A stretch of 64,000 bases of DNA from UBA7672 sp965279205 (GTDB lineage: Bacteria; Pseudomonadota; Alphaproteobacteria; Caulobacterales; Hyphomonadaceae). Positions 17,669 to 26,189 of the stretch are shown here, piece by piece. Positions within the stretch are counted from its first letter, which is position 1; each line of letters opens with the position of its first letter. The stretch covers positions 1,550,001 to 1,614,000 of the forward strand of contig OZ257144.1 in the NCBI GenBank assembly GCA_965279205.1, read 5' to 3'. The position numbers and the translations under genes are program-made. Under the pieces are notes generated by a model. It had not been told where the DNA came from, did not search any database, and saw only the letters and a list, made by a program, of their open reading frames with translations.

Positions 17669-17926
17669 ATGGCCAATGCCTATACCCCTCCCGAAACCAT
17701 TCGCGCCCGCAAACGCGCCGACGGACAGAAGCTGACGCTGATCGGCGCAGTGATGTTCGGCGCCGGCGTCGTGGGCATCGTTCTTTCGGCGCTGCTTGGC
17801 GCCGTGTTCCTCGGTATTCTCGGCGGGCCGATCGGCTCGCTTGCCTGGCTTTCCGCGCTGATCGGCGGCGGCCTCTTCTTCTGGGGCTTCACCATGATCA
17901 GGGACGCGCGCGGCGACGGCGTCTGA
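17669..17926 (+). CDS. Small two-helix membrane protein in importer operon
   Basis: This is an 85-residue protein with a basic N-terminus (residues 1-20) and two glycine-rich membrane helices, about 22-52 and 57-76 (LAWLSALIGGGLFFWGFTMI). An excellent AGGAG site lies upstream of the ATG, after a 158-base gap without a gene. No family recognised. It is 4 bases upstream of a second small membrane gene of similar design, so the two may form a pair. Confidence 0.7.
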   Translation: MANAYTPPETIRARKRADGQKLTLIGAVMFGAGVVGIVLSALLGAVFLGILGGPIGSLAWLSALIGGGLFFWGFTMIRDARGDGV

Positions 17927-17930
17927 CCTC

Positions 17931-18167
17931 ATGAACGCAACGCCAGAGCAGAAGAAGGGGCAGACGCTCTTCATGACCGGGCTCGGCCTCGTCATGGGCG
18001 GCTGCGTCTTTGGCGGCGGCCTGGCGATGGTGTTCTACTTCCTCAACCTCAGGCCGGCGGCGATCGTCGCCGGCCTGCTGGGCGGAGCGATGGTGATCGC
18101 TGGCATCTGGTTGCAGATGAGCGGTGCCAGGCTCCTCCGGACCAATCAGGGGAGCAAGTCGTCATGA
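17931..18167 (+). CDS. Small two-helix membrane protein preceding GlpU
   Basis: This is a 78-residue protein with helices at about 13-36 (FMTGLGLVMGGCVFGGGLAM) and 43-62 (AAIVAGLLGGAMVIAGIWLQM) and a polar tail. Its layout, a charged N-terminus then two glycine-rich helices, resembles the preceding 85-residue gene, and the two may be distant paralogues. Its stop overlaps the DUF2160 gene start (ATGA), tying it to the importer operon. Function unknown. Confidence 0.68.
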   Translation: MNATPEQKKGQTLFMTGLGLVMGGCVFGGGLAMVFYFLNLRPAAIVAGLLGGAMVIAGIWLQMSGARLLRTNQGSKSS

Positions 18168-18451
18168 ACCTGTCCTGGATGGCCTGGACGCTGCCGACGA
18201 CCCTGTTCTTCGTGGGGATTGCCGCGGTGCTCACCCTCATGGGTGTGATCGCGAAGCTTGCCCCCCGCAACGAACCACGTGTGGGCATTCTTGGCATCGC
18301 GACCCAGCGGGGCGATCGTCTGTTCCTCAGCCTGCTCGGCTCTGCCTTCATCCATCTTGCCTGGATCGGCCTCGTGCCGGCCAGCGCCCCTCTGTGGGGC
18401 GCCTCCCTTGCGTCGCTAGTTTACGCGGCCCTCGTTTTCCGATTTGCTTGA
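18164..18451 (+). CDS. glpU: DUF2160 small membrane protein GlpU
   Basis: This 95-residue integral membrane protein of the DUF2160 family starts MNLSWMAWTLPTTLFFVGIA and has three helices with a conserved polar RGDRLFLSLLGSAFIHL segment between them. In rhizobial glycerol importers a protein of this family lies between the permease and binding-protein genes and is called GlpU; its molecular role is not established. Here it keeps that position but is separated from glpQ by three other genes. Its start overlaps the preceding stop (ATGA). Confidence 0.8.
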   Translation: MNLSWMAWTLPTTLFFVGIAAVLTLMGVIAKLAPRNEPRVGILGIATQRGDRLFLSLLGSAFIHLAWIGLVPASAPLWGASLASLVYAALVFRFA

Positions 18452-18508
18452 GTTCGTACGGATTCTGAGGCGGCAGCCGTAAATCGCCGCCCGCCAGGGA
18501 GAGACAAT

Positions 18509-20266
18509 ATGCGTTTTGTGGTGAAGCGCCCGCGCGCTTTGGCGCTGGCTTTTGCATCGGCGCTTGTGCTTGCCGCCTGCCAGCCGGAGCAACCGTCCGG
18601 AGCGGCCAAGGCGCCGAACCCGAAGGCGGCTGCCGAGATCGCAAAATTCCTCGATGCGCAGATCGGCACGGTGTCGTCACTGAGCCGCGCCGAGCAGGAG
18701 GCGGAACTCAACTGGTTCGCCACCGCAGCGGCGCCGTTCCAGGGCATGGACATCAAGGTCGTCTCCGAGACCATCGCCACGCACGAGTATGAATCCAAAT
18801 TCCTGGCGCCGGCGTTCACGGCGATCACGGGCATCAAGATCACGCATGATCTGATCGGCGAGGGCGATGTCGTCGAGAAGCTGCAGACGCAGATGCAGTC
18901 CGGCCAGAACATCTACGACGCCTATGTGAACGACTCGGACCTGATCGGCACGCACTGGCGCTATCAGCAGGTGCGCAATCTGACAGACTGGATGGCGGAC
19001 GAGGGCAAGGACGTCACCTCGCCCACGCTCGACCTGCCCGACTTCATCGGCTCGAGCTTCACCACCGGACCCGACAAGAAGCTCTACCAGCTTCCCGACC
19101 AGCAGTTCGCGAACCTCTACTGGTTCCGCTATGACTGGTTCACCGATGCCAAGAACAAGGCCGACTTCAAGGCCAAGTATGGCTACGACCTCGGCGTTCC
19201 TGTGAACTGGTCTGCCTATGAGGACATCGCCGAGTTCTTCACCGGCCGCACGATCGACGGGAAGAAGGTCTACGGCCACATGGACTACGGCAAGAAGGAC
19301 CCGTCGCTCGGCTGGCGCTTCACCGACGCGTGGCTCTCCATGGCCGGCAACGGCGACAAGGGCGAGCCCAACGGCCTGCCGGTCGATGAATGGGGCATTC
19401 GCGTCAACGAGCAGTCGCAGCCGGTGGGATCGTGCGTCGCTCGCGGTGGCGACACCAACGGCCCAGCCGCCGTCTATTCGATCGTCAAATATCTCGAATG
19501 GCTCAAGAAGTACGCGCCGCCTTCGGCCCAGGGCATGACCTTCTCCGAAGCCGGACCAGTCCCGTCGCAAGGCGAGATCGCGCAGCAGATCTTCTGGTAC
19601 ACTACCTTCACTGCCGACGCCGTGAAGCCGGACGTGCCGGTGATGAACGCCGACGGCACGCCGAAATGGCGGATGGCGCCGTCGCCGCATGGCGCCTACT
19701 GGGAGCCCGGCCAGAAGCTTGGCTATCAGGACGCTGGTTCGTGGACGCTGATGAAGTCGACGCCGGCCGATCGCGCCAAGGCGGCCTGGCTCTATGCCCA
19801 GTTCGTCACCTCCAAGACGGTGGACGTGAAGAAGAGCGATGTCGGCCTCACCTTCATCCGTGAAAGCACGATCCAGAACCAGCACTTCACCGATCGCGCG
19901 CCCAAGCTCGGCGGCCTGATCGAGTTCTACCGCTCGCCCGCGCGTGTGCAGTGGTCGCCGACCGGCACCAATGTTCCCGACTATCCCAAGCTGTCCAAGC
20001 TGTGGTGGGAAAACATCGGCGACGCAGCGGCGGGCGCGAAGACGCCGCAACAGGCGATGGATGCGCTCTGCAAGGCCCAGGAAGACGTCATGGCGCGCCT
20101 CGAAAGCACCGGCGCCCAGAAGGAGCTCGGGCCGAAGCTGAACCCGGAAGAACCCGCGCAGGTGTGGTTCGACCGCCCCGGCGCGCCCAAGGCCAAGCTG
20201 GCGAACGAGGATCCGAAGCCTGAAACCATCGACTACGACACGCTGATCAAGAGCTGGCAGAAGTAG
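18509..20266 (+). CDS. glpV: ABC importer substrate-binding lipoprotein GlpV
   Basis: This is a 585-residue extracytoplasmic binding protein for the importer. The signal peptide ends in the lipobox LAAC (cysteine at about residue 23), so it should be anchored to a membrane rather than free in the periplasm. The long body carries segments typical of the GlpV-like family, for example IKVVSETIATHEYESKFLAPAF and GEGDVVEKLQTQMQSGQNIYDAY, and a C-terminal extension. A GGGAGAG ribosome site precedes the ATG. It is much longer than MalE-type proteins, as GlpV proteins are. Confidence 0.82.
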   Translation: MRFVVKRPRALALAFASALVLAACQPEQPSGAAKAPNPKAAAEIAKFLDAQIGTVSSLSRAEQEAELNWFATAAAPFQGMDIKVVSETIATHEYESKFLAPAFTAITGIKITHDLIGEGDVVEKLQTQMQSGQNIYDAYVNDSDLIGTHWRYQQVRNLTDWMADEGKDVTSPTLDLPDFIGSSFTTGPDKKLYQLPDQQFANLYWFRYDWFTDAKNKADFKAKYGYDLGVPVNWSAYEDIAEFFTGRTIDGKKVYGHMDYGKKDPSLGWRFTDAWLSMAGNGDKGEPNGLPVDEWGIRVNEQSQPVGSCVARGGDTNGPAAVYSIVKYLEWLKKYAPPSAQGMTFSEAGPVPSQGEIAQQIFWYTTFTADAVKPDVPVMNADGTPKWRMAPSPHGAYWEPGQKLGYQDAGSWTLMKSTPADRAKAAWLYAQFVTSKTVDVKKSDVGLTFIRESTIQNQHFTDRAPKLGGLIEFYRSPARVQWSPTGTNVPDYPKLSKLWWENIGDAAAGAKTPQQAMDALCKAQEDVMARLESTGAQKELGPKLNPEEPAQVWFDRPGAPKAKLANEDPKPETIDYDTLIKSWQK

Positions 20267-20277
20267 CGGAGGATCCG

Positions 20278-21774
20278 ATGGCGTGGATCAGGGCGGCGCT
20301 GGCAGGCGCATTGATGATGGCTGCGTCGTGCATGACCTCGCCTGACCCTTCCACGCCGTCGCCGCTTACCAGCGTTACGGGTCCCATCGCGCAGACGGAG
20401 GCGAGCCACGCCTTCGGCGGCGCGGGCTGGGCGCTCAATCCGGAAGACCTCGGCGCCCGAGGCTATGTCGAGGAAGAGTTCCTGATCTCTGGCAAGGCCA
20501 ATGTCTATGACTGGCCGGCGACGGGCGCGATCATAAAGTCGGCCGATGCGCCCTACACCACGCGCGTCCTGGTGCGCCGGCCGATCTCGAAGACGAAGTT
20601 CTCCGGCCGCGTCGTGGTCGAGATGCTGAACCCATCCAACCTGATGGATCTCAACATCGGCTGGGCGATCCATCACGACGAAATCGTGCGGTCGGGCGAT
20701 GCCTGGGTCGGCATCACGGCCAAGCCGGTTGCTGTCGTCACGCTCAAGGCGTTCGACCCGCGGCGCTATGCGGCGCTGAACTGGGCCAACCCGCTGGCCG
20801 CCAGCGATCCCGCCAACTGTGCGGTCAGCGGCGACACCACCAAAGAGACCGAGAACGGTCTCGTCTGGGATATCCATACGCAGGTCGCGCAATGGCTGCG
20901 GTCCGGCGCAACCGACAACCCGTTCCGCTATGGCGCGAGCTCGACCGCGGTGAAGCGCCTCTATGGCTGGGGCTATTCCCAGACCGGCGGCTTCCTCTTC
21001 ACCTACATCAACGCCATCCAGCCGCTGGTGATCGCAAAGCACGGCAAGCCTTTGTTCGACGGCTATCTCGTCGCCATGCTCGGCGGACCCTCGCCGATCA
21101 GCCAGTGCGGCGAGCGGCCGCCGGTTGGCGATCCACGCCGCCCGCTGCGCAACTCGGTCACCCCGGTGATCCACGTAATGAGCCAGTCGGACTATCTCGG
21201 CTGGGTCCCGAACCGCCGCGAGGACAGCGATACGCCCGGCGATCAGTACCGCCATTACGATCTCGCCGGCGCGGGGCACGCGACGCCGGACGAACTGTGG
21301 TTCGCCGCGCGGGCGGAAGACATCATCAAGGCCGGGCGCACGCCGCCGACACTCAACTGCGACCAGGGTCCGCGCAGCCGCTTCCCGAGCCCGATCCCGT
21401 TCAATGCGATCTATCGCAATCTGAAAGCCTGGGTGGAGGATGGAACGCCGCCGCCGCCCTCGCAGAACATCGAGGTCGTCGACGGCAAGGGCGTGCTGGA
21501 CGAGCATGGCAATGTGAAGGGCGGCGTGCGCTCGCCCTTCCTCGATGTCCCGACCTCGACCTGGAACGGCAACTCCACCGGCCAGTCCTTCTGCCGGATC
21601 GCCGGCCACGAAATCCCGTTCACGCCAGCCAAGCTGGCCGCGCTTTATCCAAGCCAGGCTGCCTATGAGACCGCTTTCAGGAAGAGCGTCGATGATCTGG
21701 TGAAAGCGCGCTTCATCACACCGGAAGACGGCGCGGCGCTGAAGGCAAAGGCCGGCCAGACGAAGGTCCGGTAA
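20278..21774 (+). CDS. Alpha/beta-hydrolase domain lipoprotein (Abhydrolase_10-like)
   Basis: This 498-residue exported hydrolase has an N-terminal signal with a lipobox-like MAASC (cysteine 18). The nucleophile elbow is GYSQTGGF with Ser234; a late YDLAGAGHATPDE segment probably supplies the catalytic histidine. It resembles the alpha/beta-hydrolase-domain proteins of Abhydrolase_10 type, whose substrates are largely unknown. It starts 11 bases after glpV with a GGAGG site, so it belongs to the importer operon. A surface esterase releasing an importable polyol is a possibility I infer from the context only. Confidence 0.75.
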   Translation: MAWIRAALAGALMMAASCMTSPDPSTPSPLTSVTGPIAQTEASHAFGGAGWALNPEDLGARGYVEEEFLISGKANVYDWPATGAIIKSADAPYTTRVLVRRPISKTKFSGRVVVEMLNPSNLMDLNIGWAIHHDEIVRSGDAWVGITAKPVAVVTLKAFDPRRYAALNWANPLAASDPANCAVSGDTTKETENGLVWDIHTQVAQWLRSGATDNPFRYGASSTAVKRLYGWGYSQTGGFLFTYINAIQPLVIAKHGKPLFDGYLVAMLGGPSPISQCGERPPVGDPRRPLRNSVTPVIHVMSQSDYLGWVPNRREDSDTPGDQYRHYDLAGAGHATPDELWFAARAEDIIKAGRTPPTLNCDQGPRSRFPSPIPFNAIYRNLKAWVEDGTPPPPSQNIEVVDGKGVLDEHGNVKGGVRSPFLDVPTSTWNGNSTGQSFCRIAGHEIPFTPAKLAALYPSQAAYETAFRKSVDDLVKARFITPEDGAALKAKAGQTKVR

Positions 21775-21892
21775 GGTCGGGCAGGGTCTGGAACGGCTGT
21801 TTTCGGGCGTTTTGCTGCGCCTGCCCCTTCAGACTTGCACCTGCCCCAAATCCGGCTAGGAAGGCCCCTTCGCACGCCGCCGAGCGCGATGC

Positions 21893-21982
21893 GGAGAGGT
21901 GGCCGAGTGGTCGAAGGCGCGCCCCTGCTAAGGGCGTAAGGGGGCAACCCCTTCGTGAGTTCGAATCTCATCCTCTCCGCCA
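21893..21982 (+). tRNA. tRNA-Ser (anticodon GCT)
   Basis: The 7-bp acceptor stem GGAGAGG / CCTCTCC, discriminator G and an encoded CCA end are all present. The anticodon arm CGCCC-CTGCTAA-GGGCG places GCT at 21927-21929, reading AGC/AGT serine codons. A long variable arm (GTAAGGGGGCAACCCCTTC) marks it as a class II tRNA, and the T-arm contains GTTCGAATC. Confidence 0.97.
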
Positions 21983-22009
21983 GCTCGCGCTTTGTCAGTC
22001 GAGGGCGCG

Positions 22010-23419
22010 ATGTCGGCGAATCTCCACGACCTGCTGGTTTCGCGCTTTCCAGCCGAACGATCCGCTCCCTGCTTCATCCTCAGTGACGGTTCCGAGATCA
22101 GTTACGGCGCGCTGGAGACAGCCGCCTCCAGGGTCGCGGCAAGGCTGATCGCCGAGGGCGTGACCCCGGGCGACCGGGTGGCCCTGCAGGCCGAAAAGTC
22201 TCCCGAAGTCATCATGGTCTATCTCGGCGTGCTGATGGCTGGCGCTGTGTTCGTGCCGTTGAACTCCGCCTACACGAAATCCGAGATCGACTACTTCCTG
22301 AAGGATGCCGAGCCGAAGGTGTTCATCACCGATCCGCCGGCCTTCGTGCGCGAGGCAGCCTTGCATGCCCCGCTCAGGGAGGCGGTTTTGCGCCGGGCGG
22401 GCGACCTCGCCTCGCTGATCTACACCAGCGGAACCACGGGCCGCTCCAAGGGCGCGATGCTCAGCCATGGCAATCTCGCGGAGAACGCCTTGGCCCTGCA
22501 CGCAGCATGGAGCTTCTCGCCGAAGGATATCCTCCTGCATGCCCTGCCGGTCTTCCATGTCCACGGCCTGTTCGTGGCTCTTCATTGCGCGCTGCTGTCC
22601 GGCGCGCCGATGATCTGGCTGCCGAAGTTTGCCGATGCCGACGTGCTGGCTGGTCTCAAGCACGCGACGGTCATGATGGGCGTGCCGACCTTCTACACGC
22701 GCCTGCTCGCCAATCCGGCCTTCACGCGCGACAGCGCACCGAACGTGCGCCTGTTCATCTCGGGCTCGGCGCCGTTGCTGCCGTCAACCTTCGCGGAGTT
22801 CGAGCAACGGTCTGGCCAGCGCATCCTCGAGCGCTATGGCATGAGCGAGGCGGTCATCATCACGACCAACCCGCTGAACGGCGAGCGGATCGCCGGAAGC
22901 GTTGGCTTTCCGCTGCCGGGTGTCGAGCTTCGTATCGGCGGCGGCGAGGATACCGGCGTCATCGAGATACGCGGCCCCAGCGTCTTCTCCGCCTACTGGC
23001 GCATGCCGGAGAAGACCGCCGAAGAGTTCACCCGGGACGGCTTCTTCATCACCGGTGATGTCGGGCGGATCGACCCGGATGGCCGCGTCTGGATTTCCGG
23101 CCGGGCCAAGGACCTGATCATCTCCGGCGGCTACAATGTCTATCCGAAAGAGATCGAGCTGGTGCTCGACGAGCTTCCCGGGATCACAGAAAGCGCCGTC
23201 ATCGGCCTGCCTCACCCGGATTTCGGCGAAGGCGTCGCCGCCATCTGCACCGGCCAGGCCGACGAGGCGGCTATCATTGCCGCCGCCCGCCAGCAGCTGG
23301 CGGCCTACAAGGCGCCCAAGCGCGTGATCTTCGTGCCCGACCTGCCGCGCAACGCCATGGGCAAGGTGCAGAAGAACGTGCTGCGCCAGACCTATGCCGG
23401 ATTGTTCGACCGTACCTAG
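22010..23419 (+). CDS. matB: Malonyl-CoA synthetase-like acyl-CoA synthetase (MatB family)
   Basis: This is a 469-residue ANL-superfamily ligase that should activate malonate or a similar acid to its CoA thioester with ATP. The P-loop YTSGTTGRSKGAMLSHGNLAENALAL (from residue 138) and HALPVFHVHGLFVA are the MatB pattern. The GYNVYPKEIE hinge and NAMGKVQKNVLR with the adenylation lysine complete the C-terminal domain. It is about 30 residues shorter than usual MatB proteins; the missing part falls just before the P-loop (between FITDPPAF and the GDLASLIYTSG strand). The ATG at 22010 is preferred over an in-frame TTG at 21992. Its TAG shares CTAG with the convergent DUF2891 gene. Confidence 0.8.
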   Translation: MSANLHDLLVSRFPAERSAPCFILSDGSEISYGALETAASRVAARLIAEGVTPGDRVALQAEKSPEVIMVYLGVLMAGAVFVPLNSAYTKSEIDYFLKDAEPKVFITDPPAFVREAALHAPLREAVLRRAGDLASLIYTSGTTGRSKGAMLSHGNLAENALALHAAWSFSPKDILLHALPVFHVHGLFVALHCALLSGAPMIWLPKFADADVLAGLKHATVMMGVPTFYTRLLANPAFTRDSAPNVRLFISGSAPLLPSTFAEFEQRSGQRILERYGMSEAVIITTNPLNGERIAGSVGFPLPGVELRIGGGEDTGVIEIRGPSVFSAYWRMPEKTAEEFTRDGFFITGDVGRIDPDGRVWISGRAKDLIISGGYNVYPKEIELVLDELPGITESAVIGLPHPDFGEGVAAICTGQADEAAIIAAARQQLAAYKAPKRVIFVPDLPRNAMGKVQKNVLRQTYAGLFDRT

Positions 23420-24420
23420 GCTTCCAGCGCCAGCAGAGCGAACGTCGCCAGCCAGTGTTCACCCATATAGTCGCTGGCCACGTGCGGCAGGCTCGCGGCA
23501 ATATGCCGGTCCGCTGCCTCGCGCCCGCGCCGCGCCACCGGATGCTCGGCCTCCATCATCGAGGCGATCGACCGCCAGCACCATGCCCGCGAGAAGTTGA
23601 GCCCGTCCAGATGCGCGATCTTCCCGTCGCTCCGGTCGCTCACCCGCGCCGGCGCGAACAGCGAGGTCGGCGCGCCTTGTCCCGCCCGCGGCAGGAACCG
23701 TCCAAACCATTCGCGGAACTCCCGCGGCTCCAGTATCCGCCGCATGCACTCTGCTTCCATCAGCGTCGGCGACAGGAAGTCATCCTGCGACGGCTCCCAC
23801 GCCTGGCTGTCACGATCCCCGCCATACCAGGCGACCACCTTGTTCCGCATCAGCTCATACAATTCCAGATCAAACGCCTCTGCCCAGTCCGCCGCCATCC
23901 GGATCGCGAATGCGGTGGACGAATGCACGCCCGTCCGCACCGGATAATCCGCCAGTGGCAGGAAATCCCGGAACCGCTTGCCAAATGCCTGGGCCAGCGG
24001 CTTCATCGTTTCGTACGCCGCTGCAACCGGCCCGTCCTCATGCAGCACCAGCTCGGCCTGCAGCGCCAGCAACCAGCCCCAGCCATAAGGCCGTTCGAAA
24101 CCGCGCGCCGAAAGACGCGCCAGATACGCAACCTCTCCAGCAACATTGGCCTCGGTGAACCGTTCCGCGAACAGCGCCTTCACCGCGTCCGCCACGCCGA
24201 TATCCGGATGCCTGCGCACCAGCCGCGCCATCAGCCAGTACCCGTGCACGCAGCTATGCCAGTCGAACGACCCGAAGAAGATCGGATGCGCTGCCCGCGG
24301 CACGATCGCATCCTGCGGACCCGTCAGCACATGGTCCATCTTGTAGGGAAACTCCCGGCTGACATGGCTCAGCGCCAGCCCTGCAAACTTCTCGGCGATC
24401 TCATGGGTCAGCTTGGTCAT
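23416..24420 (-). CDS. DUF2891 family protein
   Basis: This 334-residue cytosolic protein of the DUF2891 family is likely an all-helical toroid by its repeated helix pattern. Landmark segments are HPIFFGSFDWHSCVHGYWLMARL near residue 45, RPYGWGWLLALQAEL, HSSTAFAIRMAADWA and DFLSPTLMEAECM. The conserved His/Trp/Asp residues suggest an enzyme, but no activity is known to me. Its ATG overlaps the DUF979 stop (ATGA) in an operon DUF969-DUF979-DUF2891, next to a 5-oxoprolinase gene, so a role in 5-oxoproline or peptide-derivative use is inferred. Confidence 0.82.
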   Translation of the reverse strand: MTKLTHEIAEKFAGLALSHVSREFPYKMDHVLTGPQDAIVPRAAHPIFFGSFDWHSCVHGYWLMARLVRRHPDIGVADAVKALFAERFTEANVAGEVAYLARLSARGFERPYGWGWLLALQAELVLHEDGPVAAAYETMKPLAQAFGKRFRDFLPLADYPVRTGVHSSTAFAIRMAADWAEAFDLELYELMRNKVVAWYGGDRDSQAWEPSQDDFLSPTLMEAECMRRILEPREFREWFGRFLPRAGQGAPTSLFAPARVSDRSDGKIAHLDGLNFSRAWCWRSIASMMEAEHPVARRGREAADRHIAASLPHVASDYMGEHWLATFALLALEA

Positions 24421-25379
24421 TTGGGAAACGCCAGGAAGAACATCAGGACCATGTTGACGAGCAGCAGTGGCAGCGCCGTCGGGATCTGCGCGCGGATGAC
24501 GCCGTTGAGGGCGGCCTTGCGGTCGGGCAGTTCCAGAAGATTGGCGGGCACGACGTTGAAGTTCGCGGCCATTGGCGTCATCAGCGTCCCGCAGAAGCCA
24601 GCGAGCATGCCGATGGCGCAAACGATCGCTGGATCGCCGCCGAACTGCTTCACCAGAACAGGCAGGCCGACCGCAGCCGTCATCACGGGGAAAGCCGCGA
24701 ACGCATTTCCCATAAGGATGGTGAAGGCCGCCATGCCGAGACAGTAGGCGAAGACTGCGGCGGCTCGCGTATCGAGCGGCACATAGTCGGCGAACAGCTT
24801 GCCAACCTGATCGCCAACTCCGGCTGCGAGGAACACCGCGCCAAGCGAGGCCAGCATCTGCGGCAGGATCGCCGCCCAGCCGACGGCGTCGATCAGCCTG
24901 CGCCCTTCCTGCAGGGGCGAAAGCGCTGGCGGCTTCAGCCAGATCATGATGACGGCCAGAGCGATCAGCACGCCGAGCACCAGTGAGATCAGCGTCGCCT
25001 GACCGGGATCGATCACTACGGGACCCCAGCTCGTGTATTTCGCCGCCAGCGTTCCCAACAGCGCGACTGCCGGGATGATCAGCGCCGGCAGGAAAAGCAG
25101 GTTACCGCGTCGCTCTGCGCTCGCACGCCTTTCCTCGGTGGTGGTCGTGCGCCCCTTGCCTTGTCCCAGCCCCCAGGCAGCCAGCACTGTCATGCCCAGT
25201 GCTAGCAGGCCGTTCGCCAAGTCTCCGATCAGGGATCCGAACAGGAAGCTTGCCGCGAGCAGGCCCCAGAACACAGCCGTTCGATAGCGCCTCGGATTGC
25301 TTGCGTCGATCGCCGACAGGATCGCGACAGATCCGAAGAATAGTCCCGCCAGAATGTAGAGATGCGCCAGGACGATCAT
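24417..25379 (-). CDS. DUF979 family membrane protein, putative transporter subunit
   Basis: This 320-residue polytopic inner-membrane protein has about nine hydrophobic segments. GFCGTLMTPMAANFNVVPANLLEL near the C-terminus resembles the re-entrant signature of ion-transporter-type permeases. It belongs to the DUF979 family, which is nearly always paired with DUF969. Start chosen at 25379, where ATGA overlaps the DUF969 stop; in-frame upstream sequence is from the other gene. The pair is probably a two-subunit transporter; the nearby 5-oxoprolinase suggests 5-oxoproline (pyroglutamate) as cargo, which is an inference. Confidence 0.8.
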   Translation of the reverse strand: MIVLAHLYILAGLFFGSVAILSAIDASNPRRYRTAVFWGLLAASFLFGSLIGDLANGLLALGMTVLAAWGLGQGKGRTTTTEERRASAERRGNLLFLPALIIPAVALLGTLAAKYTSWGPVVIDPGQATLISLVLGVLIALAVIMIWLKPPALSPLQEGRRLIDAVGWAAILPQMLASLGAVFLAAGVGDQVGKLFADYVPLDTRAAAVFAYCLGMAAFTILMGNAFAAFPVMTAAVGLPVLVKQFGGDPAIVCAIGMLAGFCGTLMTPMAANFNVVPANLLELPDRKAALNGVIRAQIPTALPLLLVNMVLMFFLAFPK

Positions 25380-26101
25380 GAGGCCATCTCCGACGCCGCG
25401 GCGGCGCCAAGCGTGCGCTTCAGCGACCGATCCAGCAGCCACAGGCGCGTCGAGTGAATGGCGAAAGCTGCAATCGCCGTGGGGATTGCCCACAGCGACA
25501 ACTGCAGCGGTTCCACCTTGATGCCGTTCTGGTCGAGGAAGCCCACCATCAAGAGGATCGACCCGATGGCAATGAAGATGTCTTCGCCAAAAAACAGTCC
25601 GATGTTGTCCGCTGCCGCGGAGTGTGAGCGGATCAGGTAGCGCTCGCGATCCGGCAGATCGCCATACCGGCTTTCGGCGGCGCCTTCAGCCATGGGCGCC
25701 ACCAGCGGCCGAACCATCTGGGCATGACCGCCAAGCGAGGTGAGTCCGAGCGCTGACAGGATCTGACGCATCAGAAGGTACGCCCAGATGACGCCAGCTG
25801 ATGTCGCAGCAGGTATTTTCGCGATCAGCATTCGCGCCCGTTCCTGCAGGCCCGAGCGTTCCAGAAGGCCGATGACGATCAACACCATCCAGATCAGCGT
25901 GATGAACCGGTTGTCGTTGAACGCCTTGCCGAAGAGAGCGAGCGTATCGACGCCGACCTGCCACATCACCGCGAGGTCCGCTTCAGGCGTCCACGCGGCG
26001 GCAAGGCCGGTCGTGATCGCGGCCGCCATAACCACAAGAAGCGGATTGGCTCGCACGACGAAGCCGAACACCACCACCGCTATTCCGAGCAGCACAAGCA
26101 T
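25376..26101 (-). CDS. DUF969 family membrane protein, putative transporter subunit
   Basis: This 241-residue inner-membrane protein of the DUF969 family has about six hydrophobic segments. Conserved features include NDNRFITLIWMVLIVIGLLERSGLQE and LTSLGGHAQMVRPLVAPMAEGAAE with its GGHAQMVRP loop, then DRERYLIRSHSAAADNIGLFFGED. It is the first gene of the DUF969-DUF979-DUF2891 operon. A GGAGGG site lies upstream of the ATG. As a membrane pair with DUF979 it looks like a small-solute permease. Confidence 0.82.
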   Translation of the reverse strand: MLVLLGIAVVVFGFVVRANPLLVVMAAAITTGLAAAWTPEADLAVMWQVGVDTLALFGKAFNDNRFITLIWMVLIVIGLLERSGLQERARMLIAKIPAATSAGVIWAYLLMRQILSALGLTSLGGHAQMVRPLVAPMAEGAAESRYGDLPDRERYLIRSHSAAADNIGLFFGEDIFIAIGSILLMVGFLDQNGIKVEPLQLSLWAIPTAIAAFAIHSTRLWLLDRSLKRTLGAAAASEMAS

Positions 26102-26189
26102 ATGTGACCCGTCCCTCCAGCTTGCGCCTTGGCGCTGCCCTGCGTCCTGCTAGCATGCCATGGGGTCAGCCGTATAAAAGAGGATCGTC

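Noticed and set aside
18677..20050. A 457-codon open frame antisense to glpV
   Set aside because: Composition typical of a high-GC shadow frame; glpV is supported by lipobox, ribosome site and operon context.
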